From Sporosarcina cascadiensis (GTDB lineage Bacteria > Bacillota > Bacilli > Bacillales_A > Planococcaceae), in assembly GCF_009650995.1 (NCBI RefSeq), contig NZ_WHVV01000009.1, forward strand, positions 62,001 to 126,000: a DNA stretch of 64,000 nucleotides, read 5' to 3'. Position numbers and translations under genes: made by a program. Below, one piece after another: positions 17,306 through 27,055 of the stretch (its first letter is position 1; every line of letters starts with the position of its first letter). Below the pieces are notes generated by a model, which was not told where the DNA came from, searched no databases, and saw only the letters and a list, made by a program, of their open reading frames with translations.

Positions 17306-17360
17306 ATAAGGCGAATGATTACAGGTCTGTACTGTTTATCATTCGTCTTATGCGCTTTAT
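17306..17360 (+). terminator. Hairpin after aroK, probable comG-aroK terminator
   Basis: A 14-bp stem ATAAGGCGAATGAT / ATCATTCGTCTTAT (17306-17319 with 17338-17351, one G-U) is followed by a modest T-rich stretch. Confidence 0.6.
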
Positions 17361-17370
17361 TAGAAATGGA

Positions 17371-17399
17371 TTGCGCTTACTTCTTAATAATGTTAAGAT
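17371..17399 (+). promoter_or_regulatory. gcv operon promoter
   Basis: TTGCGC (17371-17376), a 17-base spacer and TAAGAT (17394-17399) with upstream TGT (extended -10) place the transcript start near 17406, just before the glycine riboswitch. Confidence 0.6.
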
Positions 17400-17430
17400 A
17401 TCAGTGAAGTGTAAGATTTAATTTAATAAT

Positions 17431-17617
17431 GCGAATGATTGCATGGGGAGAGCGCGCATTAGGCGCCGCCGAAGGAGCAAGTAACGATATGTTATGAATC
17501 TCTCAGGTAAAAAAACGCATGCAGGACGCATCTCTGGACTTAGCCGGATAGATCGGCTGCCATTCAGGCAAAAGGACAGGGGTTCTCTTATTTATAGGAG
17601 ACCCCTGTCCTTTTTTG
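17431..17617 (+). promoter_or_regulatory. Glycine riboswitch (single aptamer plus vestigial second domain)
   Basis: The leader holds the glycine aptamer hallmarks in order: GGGGAGAGCG, GCGCCGCCGAAGGAGCAAG, AATCTCTCAGGTAAA and GGACGCATCTCTGGA (17431-17537). A second aptamer is expected next, but only a 40-base stretch remains, with one small hairpin (AGCCGGATAGATCGGCT) and the closing words TTCAGGCAAAAGGACAG. This fits the known single-aptamer class with a 3' 'ghost' domain rather than the tandem form of B. subtilis. It is followed at once by a strong terminator, and by family precedent glycine should prevent termination. Confidence 0.9.
17574..17617 (+). terminator. Regulated terminator of the glycine riboswitch
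   Basis: The stem GGACAGGGG / CCCCTGTCC (17574-17582 with 17602-17610) extends inward and is followed by six Ts. Its 5' arm overlaps the end of the vestigial aptamer, so folding of the two can compete. Confidence 0.88.
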
Positions 17618-17674
17618 ATTGAATACATACTGTCCGGCTTATTAAACGGTACAGACCATAAAGGAGGAAGCAAT

Positions 17675-18775
17675 TTGACAAATCAACTATTGCGCACGCC
17701 CTTATTTGACAGTTACAAAGAGTACGGAGGGAAAACGATCGATTTCGGCGGATGGGAACTGCCGGTTCAATTTTCCAGCATCAAGGCAGAACACGAAGCC
17801 GTCCGGACTAAAGCGGGATTATTCGATGTATCGCATATGGGCGAAGTTTTGGTCAGCGGCAGCGGGGCGCTAGACTATTTACAGAAACTAGTGACAAATG
17901 ATGTTTCGAAACTGCAAATCGGCCAGGCTCAGTATACGGTTATGTGTAATGAGCAGGGCGGGACAATTGATGACTTCTTAATTTATAAGTTGGAAGATGA
18001 GCGCTATTTGTTGGTTGTCAATGCATCCAATATTGACAAAGACGTTGCGTGGATGGAGAAACAGAAAACGGCGGATATCGTGATCGATAATCAATCTTCA
18101 AATTATGCGCTGCTGGCACTTCAGGGTCCTCTGGCGGAGAATATACTGCAGAAATTAACAGCTGAACCGCTTGATGAAATTAAGTTTTTCCGATTTAAAG
18201 AGCATGTTCAGCTAAGCGGTGAGGATGTACTTATTTCACGCACTGGCTATACAGGAGAAAATGGCTTTGAAATTTATGGAACACCAGAAGCGATACAATC
18301 ACTTTGGCCGAAGATTTTACAGGCGGGTGAAGCGGAAGGAGTCGTTCCGGCTGGACTTGGCGCACGTGACACGCTGCGTTTTGAAGCAGGTTTGCCATTA
18401 TATGGACAGGAACTGACAGCGGACATCTCTCCGCTGGAAGCGGGACTTAGTTTCGTCGTAAAATTGAATAAAGAAGCAGACTTCATTGGAAAAGATGTAT
18501 TGAAGAAGCAAAAAGAGCAGGGTGTGGAAAGAAAACTGGTTGGTCTCGAAATGATTGATAAGGGGATTCCGCGTACTGGTTATAAAGTATATTCAGGTGA
18601 TCAGGAGATTGGTGAAGTAACAACAGGTACGCAATCGCCGACGCTGAAAAAAAATATTGGTTTTGCACTCCTTGCCTCTGATTTCACTGAACTGGGAACA
18701 GAAGTAGAAGTGGAAGTGCGTAAAAAGTTTTTGAAGGCAAAAGTAACCGCAGCACCTTTCTATAAAAGATCATAA
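17675..18775 (+). CDS. gcvT: Aminomethyltransferase (glycine cleavage T protein)
   Basis: T protein takes the aminomethyl group from lipoylated GcvH and makes 5,10-methylene-THF and ammonia. The 366 residues match the family; folate-binding words such as [11 protein letters not shown] and the C-terminal barrel [17 protein letters not shown] are present. TTG at 17675 with a perfect AAAGGAGG site is the start; the longer frame upstream runs into the leader. It is first of three gcv genes under the glycine riboswitch. Confidence 0.96.
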   Translation: MTNQLLRTPLFDSYKEYGGKTIDFGGWELPVQFSSIKAEHEAVRTKAGLFDVSHMGEVLVSGSGALDYLQKLVTNDVSKLQIGQAQYTVMCNEQGGTIDDFLIYKLEDERYLLVVNASNIDKDVAWMEKQKTADIVIDNQSSNYALLALQGPLAENILQKLTAEPLDEIKFFRFKEHVQLSGEDVLISRTGYTGENGFEIYGTPEAIQSLWPKILQAGEAEGVVPAGLGARDTLRFEAGLPLYGQELTADISPLEAGLSFVVKLNKEADFIGKDVLKKQKEQGVERKLVGLEMIDKGIPRTGYKVYSGDQEIGEVTTGTQSPTLKKNIGFALLASDFTELGTEVEVEVRKKFLKAKVTAAPFYKRS

Positions 18776-18793
18776 GCGAAAAGGGGTCAAAAT

Positions 18794-20143
18794 ATGTTGA
18801 AGCATCGTTATCTTCCTATGACGGAGCAAGATCAGAAAGAAATGTTGGAAACGATTGGAATTTCTTCCGTTGATGAATTGTTTGCAGATATTCCTGAAAA
18901 GGTTCGTTTTACAGGTGAGTATAAGATTAAACAGGCAAAATCCGAAACATCTTTATTGAAAGAACTTGGCCGGCTGGCGGCAAAGAATGTCAACGCGCAG
19001 GATTATGCTTCATTCCTTGGGGCAGGCGTTTATGATCACTACAAGCCGATCATCGTTGATCATGTCATTTCGCGGTCTGAATTCTACACAGCGTATACAC
19101 CGTATCAGCCAGAAATTTCTCAAGGAGAATTGCAGGCTATTTTCGAATTTCAGACGATGATCTGTGAACTGACAGGAATGGATTTGGCGAATTCCTCCAT
19201 GTACGATGGTGGAACTGCATTGGCGGAAGCAGGAACGCTCGCTGCCGGCCATACAAAACGCAAGAAGTTGCTGGTGTCTTCAACAGTTCATTCGGAATCA
19301 CAAGCAGTAGTGAAATCCTATGCAAGCGGACAGTCCATTGAAGTGGTAACGATTCCGCACGCAGACGGCGTAACGGATATTGAAGAGCTTAAGAGGTTAA
19401 TCGATGATCAGACAGCTGCAGTACTTGTTCAATACCCAAACTTTTACGGTCAGGTGGAAGATCTGCAGACGATGAGTGATATTGCTCATGAAAACGGTGC
19501 ACTTTTTGTTGTGTCGGCAAATCCGCTGTCACTCGGACTTCTGACGCCTCCGGGTGCGCTTGGTGCGGATATTACAGTAGGGGATGCACAGCCGTTTGGT
19601 ATCGCCGAAGCTTTCGGAGGTCCTCACTGCGGTTATTTCGCAGTAACAAAGAAACTAATGCGCAAAGTTCCGGGCAGATTAGTCGGTGAAACGACAGATG
19701 ATCAAGGACGCAGAGGCTATGTGCTGACGTTGCAGGCCCGTGAACAGCATATCCGCCGCGATAAAGCGACATCCAATATTTGTTCCAATCAAGCCTTGAA
19801 TGCGCTGGCTGCTTCTGTTGCCATGACAGCACTCGGCAAAGAAGGCATTAAGGAGATTGCTTATCAAAATATCGCAAAAACGGCTTATGCCCGTTCCGCA
19901 TTTGAGAAAGCTGGTTTTGAAGTGAAGTTCAGCCCGTCTCATTTCAATGAAATTGTCGTAGACTGCAAAGCGCCTGTTAAAGAAGTGAATGAGCGTTTGC
20001 TAAAGCAGGGCATCATTGGCGGCTATGATCTCAGTCTAGTGGATGGAAATCTGGCAAATCATGCGCTGGTTGCGGTAACGGAACAGCGTACGAAAGAAGA
20101 AATCGATGCATACGTGCAGGAACTGGAGGCTATTCATGCATAA
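18794..20143 (+). CDS. gcvPA: Glycine dehydrogenase (decarboxylating) subunit 1
   Basis: This is the N-terminal half of the split P protein (449 residues). With GcvPB it forms the PLP enzyme that decarboxylates glycine and loads the aminomethyl group on GcvH lipoate. The split form is usual in Firmicutes. Words like [20 protein letters not shown] are strongly conserved. It lies 18 bases after gcvT and overlaps gcvPB by 8 bases, so the two subunits are made together. Confidence 0.96.
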   Translation: MLKHRYLPMTEQDQKEMLETIGISSVDELFADIPEKVRFTGEYKIKQAKSETSLLKELGRLAAKNVNAQDYASFLGAGVYDHYKPIIVDHVISRSEFYTAYTPYQPEISQGELQAIFEFQTMICELTGMDLANSSMYDGGTALAEAGTLAAGHTKRKKLLVSSTVHSESQAVVKSYASGQSIEVVTIPHADGVTDIEELKRLIDDQTAAVLVQYPNFYGQVEDLQTMSDIAHENGALFVVSANPLSLGLLTPPGALGADITVGDAQPFGIAEAFGGPHCGYFAVTKKLMRKVPGRLVGETTDDQGRRGYVLTLQAREQHIRRDKATSNICSNQALNALAASVAMTALGKEGIKEIAYQNIAKTAYARSAFEKAGFEVKFSPSHFNEIVVDCKAPVKEVNERLLKQGIIGGYDLSLVDGNLANHALVAVTEQRTKEEIDAYVQELEAIHA

Positions 20144-21599
20144 CGAAAATCAATCCCTCATATTTGAGATCTCAAAAGCCGGTCGTGTCGGTTACAGTCT
20201 TCCTGAACTGGATGTACCTGAAGTAGATGTTACTTCTATCCTGCCGCAAGGTTTGATCCGTACAGAAGATGCTGAACTGCCGGAAGTGGCAGAACTCGAT
20301 ATTATGCGTCATTACACAGCACTGTCCAACCGCAATCACGGTGTAGATACAGGATTTTATCCGCTTGGTTCATGCACAATGAAGTACAATCCGAAAATAA
20401 ATGAAGCAGTCGCCCGTTTCCCTGGATTTGCCCGTGTTCATCCGCTGCAGGATGAGTCGACAGTGCAAGGTGCATTGGAAGTGGCTTATGATCTGCAAGA
20501 GCATCTGGCTGAAATTACCGGCATGCCTGCGGTGACACTACAGCCTGCTGCCGGAGCACACGGTGAGTGGACGGCCCTGATGATGATCCGTGCATTCCAC
20601 GAGGCAAACGGTGATACGGAGCGTACGAAAGTGCTCGTTCCGGACTCTGCACACGGAACAAACCCTGCTTCTGCAACAGTGGCCGGTTTTGATACGATCA
20701 CAGTAAAATCAAATGATAACGGGTTAGTGGACTTGGAAGACTTAAAATCGAAAGTAGGCACGGATACAGCTGCCTTGATGCTGACGAATCCAAATACGCT
20801 TGGGCTATTTGAAGAAGATATTCTTGAAATGGCTGCGATCGTGCACGGTGTGGGAGGTAAACTCTATTATGACGGGGCAAACCTGAATGCCGTCATGTCA
20901 AAAGCACGTCCTGGAGATATGGGCTTTGATGCCGTTCACTTGAACTTGCATAAGACGTTTACGGGACCGCACGGCGGCGGAGGCCCAGGTTCAGGTCCGG
21001 TCGGTGTAACGGAAGAACTGGCAGCATTTATGCCAAAGCCGGTTATCACGAAAAAAGAAGACCGTTTTGTTCTGGACTACGACGTGCCGCAATCAATTGG
21101 CCGAGTGAAGCCGTATTACGGCAACTTCGGTATTTATCTGCGTGCTTACACGTATATTCGCACGATGGGTCCGGACGGCCTGAAAGCCGTAACGGAATAC
21201 GCTGTGCTGAATGCCAACTATATGATGCGCCGTCTCGAGCCGTATTTTGATCTGCCGTATACGCAGCATTGCAAACACGAGTTTGTATTATCAGGCCGGC
21301 GCCAGAAGAAACTGGGAGTCCGTACGCTTGATATGGCAAAACGTCTTCTTGATTTCGGCTACCATCCGCCAACGATCTACTTCCCGCTGAACGTAGAAGA
21401 AGGAATGATGATCGAGCCTACGGAAACTGAATCAAAGGAAACTTTGGATGCTTTCATTGAAGCGATGATTCAGATCGCCAAAGAGGTAGAAGAAAATCCG
21501 GAAATCGTTCAGGAAGCACCGCACACAACTGTGATCGGACGTCTGGATGAAACGAAGGCAGCACGTAAACCGGTTCTGCGTTATACAAAAGAAGCATAA
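20136..21599 (+). CDS. gcvPB: Glycine dehydrogenase (decarboxylating) subunit 2
   Basis: This is the C-terminal half of P protein and carries PLP on Lys273 in [17 protein letters not shown]. It has 487 residues from the ATG at 20136, which has GGAGG 6 bases upstream; a frame opening at 20106 is not needed. It overlaps gcvPA. The T, PA and PB genes are here but gcvH is not, as is usual for Bacillus. Confidence 0.96.
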   Translation: MHNENQSLIFEISKAGRVGYSLPELDVPEVDVTSILPQGLIRTEDAELPEVAELDIMRHYTALSNRNHGVDTGFYPLGSCTMKYNPKINEAVARFPGFARVHPLQDESTVQGALEVAYDLQEHLAEITGMPAVTLQPAAGAHGEWTALMMIRAFHEANGDTERTKVLVPDSAHGTNPASATVAGFDTITVKSNDNGLVDLEDLKSKVGTDTAALMLTNPNTLGLFEEDILEMAAIVHGVGGKLYYDGANLNAVMSKARPGDMGFDAVHLNLHKTFTGPHGGGGPGSGPVGVTEELAAFMPKPVITKKEDRFVLDYDVPQSIGRVKPYYGNFGIYLRAYTYIRTMGPDGLKAVTEYAVLNANYMMRRLEPYFDLPYTQHCKHEFVLSGRRQKKLGVRTLDMAKRLLDFGYHPPTIYFPLNVEEGMMIEPTETESKETLDAFIEAMIQIAKEVEENPEIVQEAPHTTVIGRLDETKAARKPVLRYTKEA

Positions 21600-21607
21600 T
21601 AAACGGT

Positions 21608-21644
21608 AAAAGGAGAGACGATAATCATCGTCTCTCCTTTTCTG
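21608..21644. terminator. Terminator between gcvPB and the convergent AAA gene
   Basis: A 14-bp perfect stem AAAAGGAGAGACGA / TCGTCTCTCCTTTT (21608-21621 with 21628-21641) can act for both convergent genes. Confidence 0.88.
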
Positions 21645-21647
21645 TGT

Positions 21648-22916
21648 TCAATTAAATCCGATGGAAGAATCGGTGTCCCAGTCATTGCGTGTCGCCTGGC
21701 GGTGCTGTTTCTGCAATTCTTTAATGCGCTCAGCGAACGAAATGGTTCCTTCATAGTGATAGGTAAGCGCAATCGACATATACAACTCATTTAATTGAGA
21801 GATGGACAGTTCTTTGGTCTGCTCGGCTATTGCGTCAATATGGCTTTCATCAAGTAAGTTCTTACGGTCGAGTCTTTGTATATATTCTTTCCGCACATTT
21901 TTTGTGGGCGAGGTGATTTCATACGTGCTGTCAAACCGACCAGCACGGTTTATTAAGGCAGGGTCTATACGTTCGGGATAATTCGTTGTGCCGATGATAA
22001 AGAGGCCGTCGCGGACGTGTACGCCGTCCAGTGTGTTCAAAAATGTACTGCGCATATGTTCGGGCATGGAATCCATGTCCTCGATGACAAGAATGGCGGG
22101 TGCCAGACGTTCAACGGTCGAGAAAACCTCCTGTACAGAATGACTGCCTGTGAATTCAGTGATCTGCCAATAGACAACCGGTGCATCGGTCATTCCAGTA
22201 ATTGAACGTACGAGAGTAGTTTTGCCGTTGCCGGGAGATCCGTAGAGCAGGATACCCCGTTTATACGGCAGGCCATACTCCTTGAAGAAGCGTCCGTCGT
22301 CAGTGAAAAACTCATCGATGGATCGGAACAGCTCATTTTTCAGCTTTTCATCAAGCAGCACATCCTTGCGCTCAATTTGTTCGCCTGCGCCGTAAGTTTT
22401 CTTTCCGATGCCTTCTTCCGTATCGACTAAATACGTTATGGCGGCCTTCATGGATTCTCTTTGAATGGTGTTCAATTCATGAATAAAGTGTCCGACGTGT
22501 TCGGCAGAAGGAGCGAAAAGCATTTGTTCTGACCAAGTCTCACCAGTCGTCACATAATACGTAATTTTAGCTGCAGCTATCTGATAACCGGGAAAGAAAA
22601 GCAACTGATTGTCGATCGTTTCGGATTTTTCAATGGAAAATCCTGTTGCCGAGGAATCCGGTATGACTTTTTCGCTTGGCAGTGTTTCATAGATATGTGC
22701 AAGCGATTCATAGTCAATCTTCTTTTGATGAATCAGTTCCGGCAGCATCGAGTCGGTATAAGTTAGGAATTCTTCAGCATTGATAATCTTCCAGTCATCA
22801 GGCGAACGCTCCTGAAGTTTGTTTAAGATCGCCTGAATGACTTCAGCGTAAGGCTGCAGATGAGGCAGTTTTACGTATTGCTCCGGCAGACTTGGAATTA
22901 GAAAATTGGACTTCAA
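21648..22916 (-). CDS. AAA-family ATPase (YjoB-like)
   Basis: This is a single-AAA-domain ATPase, about 422 residues from a TTG at 22916 that has AAAGGAG 12 bases upstream; an earlier TTG at 22970 has no ribosome site, so the start is uncertain. The C-terminal half has Walker A GSPGNGKTT, Walker B AILVIEDMDS and the second region of homology GTTNYPERIDPALINRAGRFD. The N-terminal about 200 residues are not a domain I can name. General architecture resembles B. subtilis YjoB, a chaperone-like or remodelling AAA protein; that link is inference. It follows yqhL on the same strand, a place where B. subtilis has no such gene. Confidence 0.8.
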   Translation of the reverse strand: MKSNFLIPSLPEQYVKLPHLQPYAEVIQAILNKLQERSPDDWKIINAEEFLTYTDSMLPELIHQKKIDYESLAHIYETLPSEKVIPDSSATGFSIEKSETIDNQLLFFPGYQIAAAKITYYVTTGETWSEQMLFAPSAEHVGHFIHELNTIQRESMKAAITYLVDTEEGIGKKTYGAGEQIERKDVLLDEKLKNELFRSIDEFFTDDGRFFKEYGLPYKRGILLYGSPGNGKTTLVRSITGMTDAPVVYWQITEFTGSHSVQEVFSTVERLAPAILVIEDMDSMPEHMRSTFLNTLDGVHVRDGLFIIGTTNYPERIDPALINRAGRFDSTYEITSPTKNVRKEYIQRLDRKNLLDESHIDAIAEQTKELSISQLNELYMSIALTYHYEGTISFAERIKELQKQHRQATRNDWDTDSSIGFN

Positions 22917-22975
22917 TGGTTGTTCATTCTCCTTTATAAATAATAAATCCCCCTGAACAGGAGGATTCAATATTG

Positions 22976-23353
22976 TTATTTTGTTTTAATTTTTCCTGAC
23001 CACTGCTTGAATCCGCCCTGCAATTGATAAATTTCCGTACAGCCTTTTTTCTTCAGGAATAAAGCAGCCCGGCCTGTACGGCTGTTATTTTGGTCGTAAA
23101 GATAGATCTGCTTGTCGGGGCGAATTTCTTTATAACGCTGTGAAAACTGTGTAAATGGAATATTACGGGCACCTAAAATATGTCCGGCATCAAAATCTTT
23201 TGGCTCCCGGACATCGATCAGCTGCGCTTTACGGTATCCTTGGATAAATTGTTCCTGCGTTAATGTGGTGAGTGCCTTTCGTACGCGAAGATATGTAATA
23301 ACGAAATACAGGATGACTGCGAGCAACACTGCGCCCAAAATAAAGTAATTCAA
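22976..23353 (-). CDS. yqhL: Membrane-anchored rhodanese-like protein (YqhL), catalytic Cys absent
   Basis: This 125-residue protein has one N-terminal membrane helix (5-22) and a rhodanese fold: AQLIDVREPKDFDAGHILGARNIP is the CDC25/rhodanese start. In active enzymes the loop after the central strand begins with Cys; here the matching place is YLYDQNNSRTGRAA with Asp87, so sulfur transfer is unlikely. TTG at 23353 has AAAGGGGG upstream and is chosen over a longer frame to 23374. It is beside lipM, as yqhL and lipM are in B. subtilis. Confidence 0.85.
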   Translation of the reverse strand: MNYFILGAVLLAVILYFVITYLRVRKALTTLTQEQFIQGYRKAQLIDVREPKDFDAGHILGARNIPFTQFSQRYKEIRPDKQIYLYDQNNSRTGRAALFLKKKGCTEIYQLQGGFKQWSGKIKTK

Positions 23354-23500
23354 AAAACTTCCCCCTTTTATCAATATCTCTATTATAAAGATTATCTAGC
23401 ATCAGTTCAATCGGAATGTTAAAATGTAATGCGTTATTGTTTTTTTTGTTCACGATTTCATATAGCATAAATGAAATATGACACATTAAGGAGAATGAAT

Positions 23501-24334
23501 ATGACAAAAGCGGTTTGGCACTACGTAGATTCAGGGAAATGTACCCCGTCTTTCAATATGGCGCTTGACGAGGCGCTTCTTGATTTACATAGCCGCGGTG
23601 AAATCGGCCCGGTTCTGCGTTTTTATGAATGGTCACCTCCTACCTTATCGATCGGATATTTTCAGCGCATCGAAAAAGATATCGATATGGAGAAAGTTAA
23701 AGAGCTCGGTCTGGGCTTTGTCCGAAGACCGACTGGCGGCAGAGGTGTTCTGCATGAACATGAATTGACTTACAGTGTCATTGTCAGCGAACAGTATCCC
23801 GATATGCCTGATTCTGTCACAGAAGCATACCGTGTAATTTCAGGCGGCTTATTGCAGGGATTCCGCAATTTAGGCTTGCAGGCAGAGTTCTCAATACCGG
23901 ATGAAGAAGTGACAGATCAGCTGAGACGTCCGAAAAGCGGAGTCTGTTTTGATGCGCCGAGCTGGTATGAATTGGTCGTAGAAGGCAAGAAAGTTGCAGG
24001 CAGTGCGCAGACACGTCAAAAAGGTGTTATTTTACAGCATGGCGCGATATTAATGAGTTTAGACGTGGATAAACTGACTTCGATCTTTACTTATTCATCT
24101 CCGGAACTGAAAGAACGTGTACGCAGAACGCTGCCGGACCGTGCGATTGCGATTGATCGCCTGACAGACCGGGAAATTACGGTCGATGAATGCAAGACCG
24201 CATTTTCGCAAGGCTTCGAGAGTGCTCTTGATATTTCATTGGAGCCTCTCGAATTAACGGAGGAGCAGATGAATCTGGTGCGCAGAATTGAAAAAGAAAA
24301 ATATGCGAATGATGACTGGAATTTCAAAAAGTAA
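23501..24334 (+). CDS. lipM: Octanoyl-[GcvH]:protein transferase LipM
   Basis: This cytoplasmic enzyme moves octanoate from acyl carrier protein to GcvH, the first step of lipoate assembly in Bacillales. It has 277 residues; the catalytic Cys149 is in [12 protein letters not shown] (C150 in B. subtilis) and the Lys of [11 protein letters not shown] is present. ATG at 23501 with TAAGGAGA upstream. It serves GcvH and the BkdB E2 protein encoded in the same window. Confidence 0.95.
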   Translation: MTKAVWHYVDSGKCTPSFNMALDEALLDLHSRGEIGPVLRFYEWSPPTLSIGYFQRIEKDIDMEKVKELGLGFVRRPTGGRGVLHEHELTYSVIVSEQYPDMPDSVTEAYRVISGGLLQGFRNLGLQAEFSIPDEEVTDQLRRPKSGVCFDAPSWYELVVEGKKVAGSAQTRQKGVILQHGAILMSLDVDKLTSIFTYSSPELKERVRRTLPDRAIAIDRLTDREITVDECKTAFSQGFESALDISLEPLELTEEQMNLVRRIEKEKYANDDWNFKK

Positions 24335-24413
24335 TGTTAGCTCTTTTGTGCTATTTTTTTAACTGAAATGTTGCTGCATTAACTTTTTGAAATTTCAAGA
24401 GAAAAATAGCTCA

Positions 24414-24441
24414 TTGACAAAAGATCTATATGTAGTAGATT
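24414..24441 (+). promoter_or_regulatory. nrdJ promoter
   Basis: A perfect TTGACA (24414-24419), a 16-base spacer and TAGATT (24436-24441) lie about 60 bases before nrdJ. The -10 overlaps the first NrdR box. Confidence 0.6.
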
Positions 24442-24471
24442 TATTTATAACGAGAACACAATATATGGTGT
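24423..24471 (+). promoter_or_regulatory. Tandem NrdR boxes at the nrdJ promoter
   Basis: Two sites fit the 16-base NrdR palindrome acaCwATATaTwGtgt: GATCTATATGTAGTAG (24423-24438, core matched, ends diverged) and ACACAATATATGGTGT (24456-24471, 15 of 16). They start 33 bases apart, about three helix turns, as NrdR sites usually do. The first covers the -10 element and the second lies just past the expected transcript start, so the ATP/dATP-sensing repressor NrdR should repress here. Confidence 0.8.
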
Positions 24472-24497
24472 TCTGATGGAAATAAGGAGGATGTTAT

Positions 24498-25295
24498 ATG
24501 GTAACGATCTCTAAACAGGGTGAACCATTTTTGAACAAACAGCAGTTGAATGAGGACATATCAAAGTTTCCGCAAGTACATCCGATTACAGATGATATGA
24601 AACTGACACACAGCGGGGTATCACGTCTGGTGATGATCGACCGTTATTCATTTAAGGATACGGAAAAGAAAACGCTGAAAGAAGGAGATTTCGTCGTACT
24701 GACTGTGCGCGAAGATCCTAAATTTCCGGCACGCGGTTTAGGTTATATTGTGAAATTGGACAAGACTGAAGGGAAAGCAGACATCTGGATCGAAGAAGAG
24801 TTCAGATCTTCTATTGATGATGCAGAAGAGCAGCAGCGCGGCACAATTACACGGCCATTAGATGTATTGGAAAAGCCGCTCGAAGTGTTTTATGAACAGA
24901 TTGCGATGCGTAACGCGACAGGGCTTGCTTCTGTAGAGAAAACGGAAGATCAAAGAACCCGGTCATACGACATGTTCTATGACCAGCTTCGATCTCTGAA
25001 TTTCATTCCGGCGGGACGAGTTCTGTACGGAGCAGGTTCGGATACGGACGTAACTTTCTTCAACTGCTACGTCATGCCGTTTGTGCCTGATTCCCGTGAA
25101 GGAATTTCCGATCACCGCAAGCAAGTGATGGAGATCATGAGCCGCGGCGGCGGTGTTGGCACAAATGGTTCCACATTGCGTCCGCGCAACACACTCGCAC
25201 GCGGAGTAAACGGCAAATCTTCCGGTTCAGTTTCCTGGCTGGATGATATTGCAAAATTGACGCATCTTGTGGAACAGGGCGGGTCAAGACGTGGT
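24498..25295 (+). CDS. nrdJ: Adenosylcobalamin-dependent ribonucleotide reductase, exon 1 (residues 1-266)
   Basis: This is the first coding part of a class II ribonucleotide reductase that makes deoxyribonucleotides with coenzyme B12, in any oxygen state. Joined over three exons (24498-25295, 25613-26773, 27056-27658) the protein has 853 residues. Exon 1 holds the N-terminal region and redox Cys190 (FFNCYVMPF) and ends inside the conserved GGSRRG. ATG follows AAGGAGG. If the first intron stays unspliced, reading continues for 11 codons to a stop at 25331. The exon join GGSRRG-AQMIMLSNWHPD restores the family sequence exactly, so this is not a frameshift pseudogene. Confidence 0.92.
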
Positions 25296-25612
25296 AAAAA
25301 GAAGTGCCTCGTCTATAAACTAACCTCGTGAATTGCTGGAAACTCTTTTATGACTTGTTGGCTACAACGTGACCGGAAACGGTGAACGTGAATGCTTGAA
25401 AACAACAAGTGGTTAAAGACAATCAGCAGCCAAGCCTCTAAGACAATTGTTATGAGGAAGGTTCAACGACCATCGAAAGCATGCAGAAGCAGAAGCGAGT
25501 AGAGTAGGGTTCAAGCGAACTCGAAGTGCGAGGACACCATGAAGGTGTAAGATATGGTCTGAACTCTATGGCGACATAGAGAGTTGATCAAGCGAATCAA
25601 CGCAACGAAATG
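25296..25612 (+). ncRNA. Group I intron 1 in nrdJ (317 nt, no ORF)
   Basis: The 5' exon ends in U (25295) and the intron ends in G (25612), as group I rules require. P1: exon bases 25287-25295 pair with an internal guide at 25306-25314, eight pairs around one U-U mismatch, with the needed U-G wobble at the cut. P7 is GACCAU (25468-25473) with AUGGUC (25554-25559). The core word CAGCCAAGCCTC lies upstream of P7. P9 is CTCTATG-GCGA-CATAGAG with a GNRA loop. There is no homing endonuclease frame. Core words resemble group IA introns of Gram-positive phages. Confidence 0.9.
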
Positions 25613-26773
25613 GCTCAAATGATTATGTTGTCCAACTGGCACCCCGACATCTGCGAATTCATCATTTCCAAGATGCAGAATCCGCGAATTTTGCGGTATT
25701 TGATCGAAAACACAGAAGAAGAGTTAATTAAGAAACTCGCGAATGAAAAATTGAGTTTCAAGCCGCTGACAGCGCAAGAAGAAGCGATGTATCAAGGGAT
25801 TATGAATTATAAACACATCGCCGGCCAAGGCGGTTTCAATCCTGCCATTATTCGTGATGCAGAGCTGAAGCTTCAGGATGGCGGAACGTACTCCGTTCAT
25901 AATCCTGAATTCCTGACAGGTGCAAATATTTCAGTGACATTGACGGATGATTTTATGAAAGCTGTGGAAGAAGATGCTGATTATGATCTTCGTTTCCCGG
26001 CTGTAGAAAATTATTCACCTGAAGAAATGAAGCATTATAATGAGCAGTGGCATGAAGTTGGCGATGTACGCGAATGGGAGCGTCTTGGTCACGAAGTTCG
26101 TGTCTACCGTACTATTAAAGCCCGTGCATTATGGGATCTGATCAATATTTGTGCAACATATTCTGCAGAGCCGGGCATTTTCTTTATTGATAATGCGAAT
26201 GACGAAACGAATGCAAAAGCGTATGGACAGCAAGTTGTCGCTACAAACCCATGTGGTGAGCAACCACTCGCACCATATTCCGTCTGCAATTTAGCAGCGG
26301 TCAACCTCGCGGAAATGGCGGATAAAGAAACAAAGACTGTGAACTTCAATAAACTAAAAGAAACAGTAAAAACCGGCGTACGCATGCAGGATAACGTAAT
26401 CGATGCTACTCCGTATTTCCTGGAAGATAACAAGGTGCAGGCTCTCGGTGAACGCCGTGTAGGACTTGGCGTCATGGGACTTGCCGATCTGCACATTTAT
26501 TGTGAAAAAGAATACGGGTCTCCTGAAGGCAACCAATTGGTCGATGAAGTATTTGAAGCTATTGCGACAACAGCTTACCGCGAATCAATTGAATTGGCGA
26601 AAGAAAAAGGAAGTTTCCCGTTCTTGATTGGTAAGACAGACGAAGAAACAAAAGCATTGCGTCATGCATTTATTAATACTGGTTTCATGAAACGTATGCC
26701 TGAAGATATTCGGGAAGCGATACTTGAACACGGTATTAGAAACTCTCATCTACTGACTGTTGCTCCAACGGGT
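25613..26773 (+). CDS. nrdJ: Adenosylcobalamin-dependent ribonucleotide reductase, exon 2 (residues 267-653)
   Basis: This middle exon has 387 codons and begins AQMIMLSNWHPDI. It contains the catalytic core N478-P-C480-G-E482, in which Cys480 forms the thiyl radical, and the partner redox Cys491 in SVCNLAAVNL. It ends at VAPTG, the substrate-phosphate loop, where the second intron interrupts PTG-STGT. There is no in-frame stop, and codon use matches neighbours. The reading frame opening at 25610 borrows the last intron codon ATG, so automated calling may show this exon as a separate gene. Confidence 0.92.
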
Positions 26774-27055
26774 AAATGAATTGCCCCCGATGCAAGTAAT
26801 TGCATCGTGCACATCTGGCTATATGCGGGAAACCCTGAGAATCCCTTCGTACCTGTAACTTGCCATTACGTAAAAAGGTAAAAATCGAAAGGTGCAGACA
26901 ATCCGCAGGGAAGTCATGGCTGACCCCTCAACGACTACACGCCGGACAACCAATAGAATCAAAATCGGTTGATGATATAGTCTGACCCATATGGCGACAT
27001 ATGGAGCGGGTATTGATAATCCCGCCCTCCTGAAAATAGGAGAGTAACAAAAGTG
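26774..27055 (+). ncRNA. Group I intron 2 in nrdJ (282 nt, no ORF)
   Basis: The 5' exon ends in U (26773) and the intron ends in G (27055). P1: exon GGGU (26770-26773) pairs with GCCC at 26783-26786, including the U-G wobble at the cut, and two A-U pairs extend it on the intron side. P7 is GACUA (26933-26937) with UAGUC (26978-26982), in the classic settings CTCAACGACTACACGCCG and GATGATATAGTCTGACCC. P9 is CCATATG-GCGA-CATATGG. The tail holds two further hairpins (GCGGG / CCCGC and CTCCT / AGGAG). There is no endonuclease frame. Confidence 0.92.

Noticed and set aside
25296..25612. Intein instead of intron
   Set aside because: The insert has a stop 11 codons in and no splicing-domain motifs; only an RNA-level element fits.
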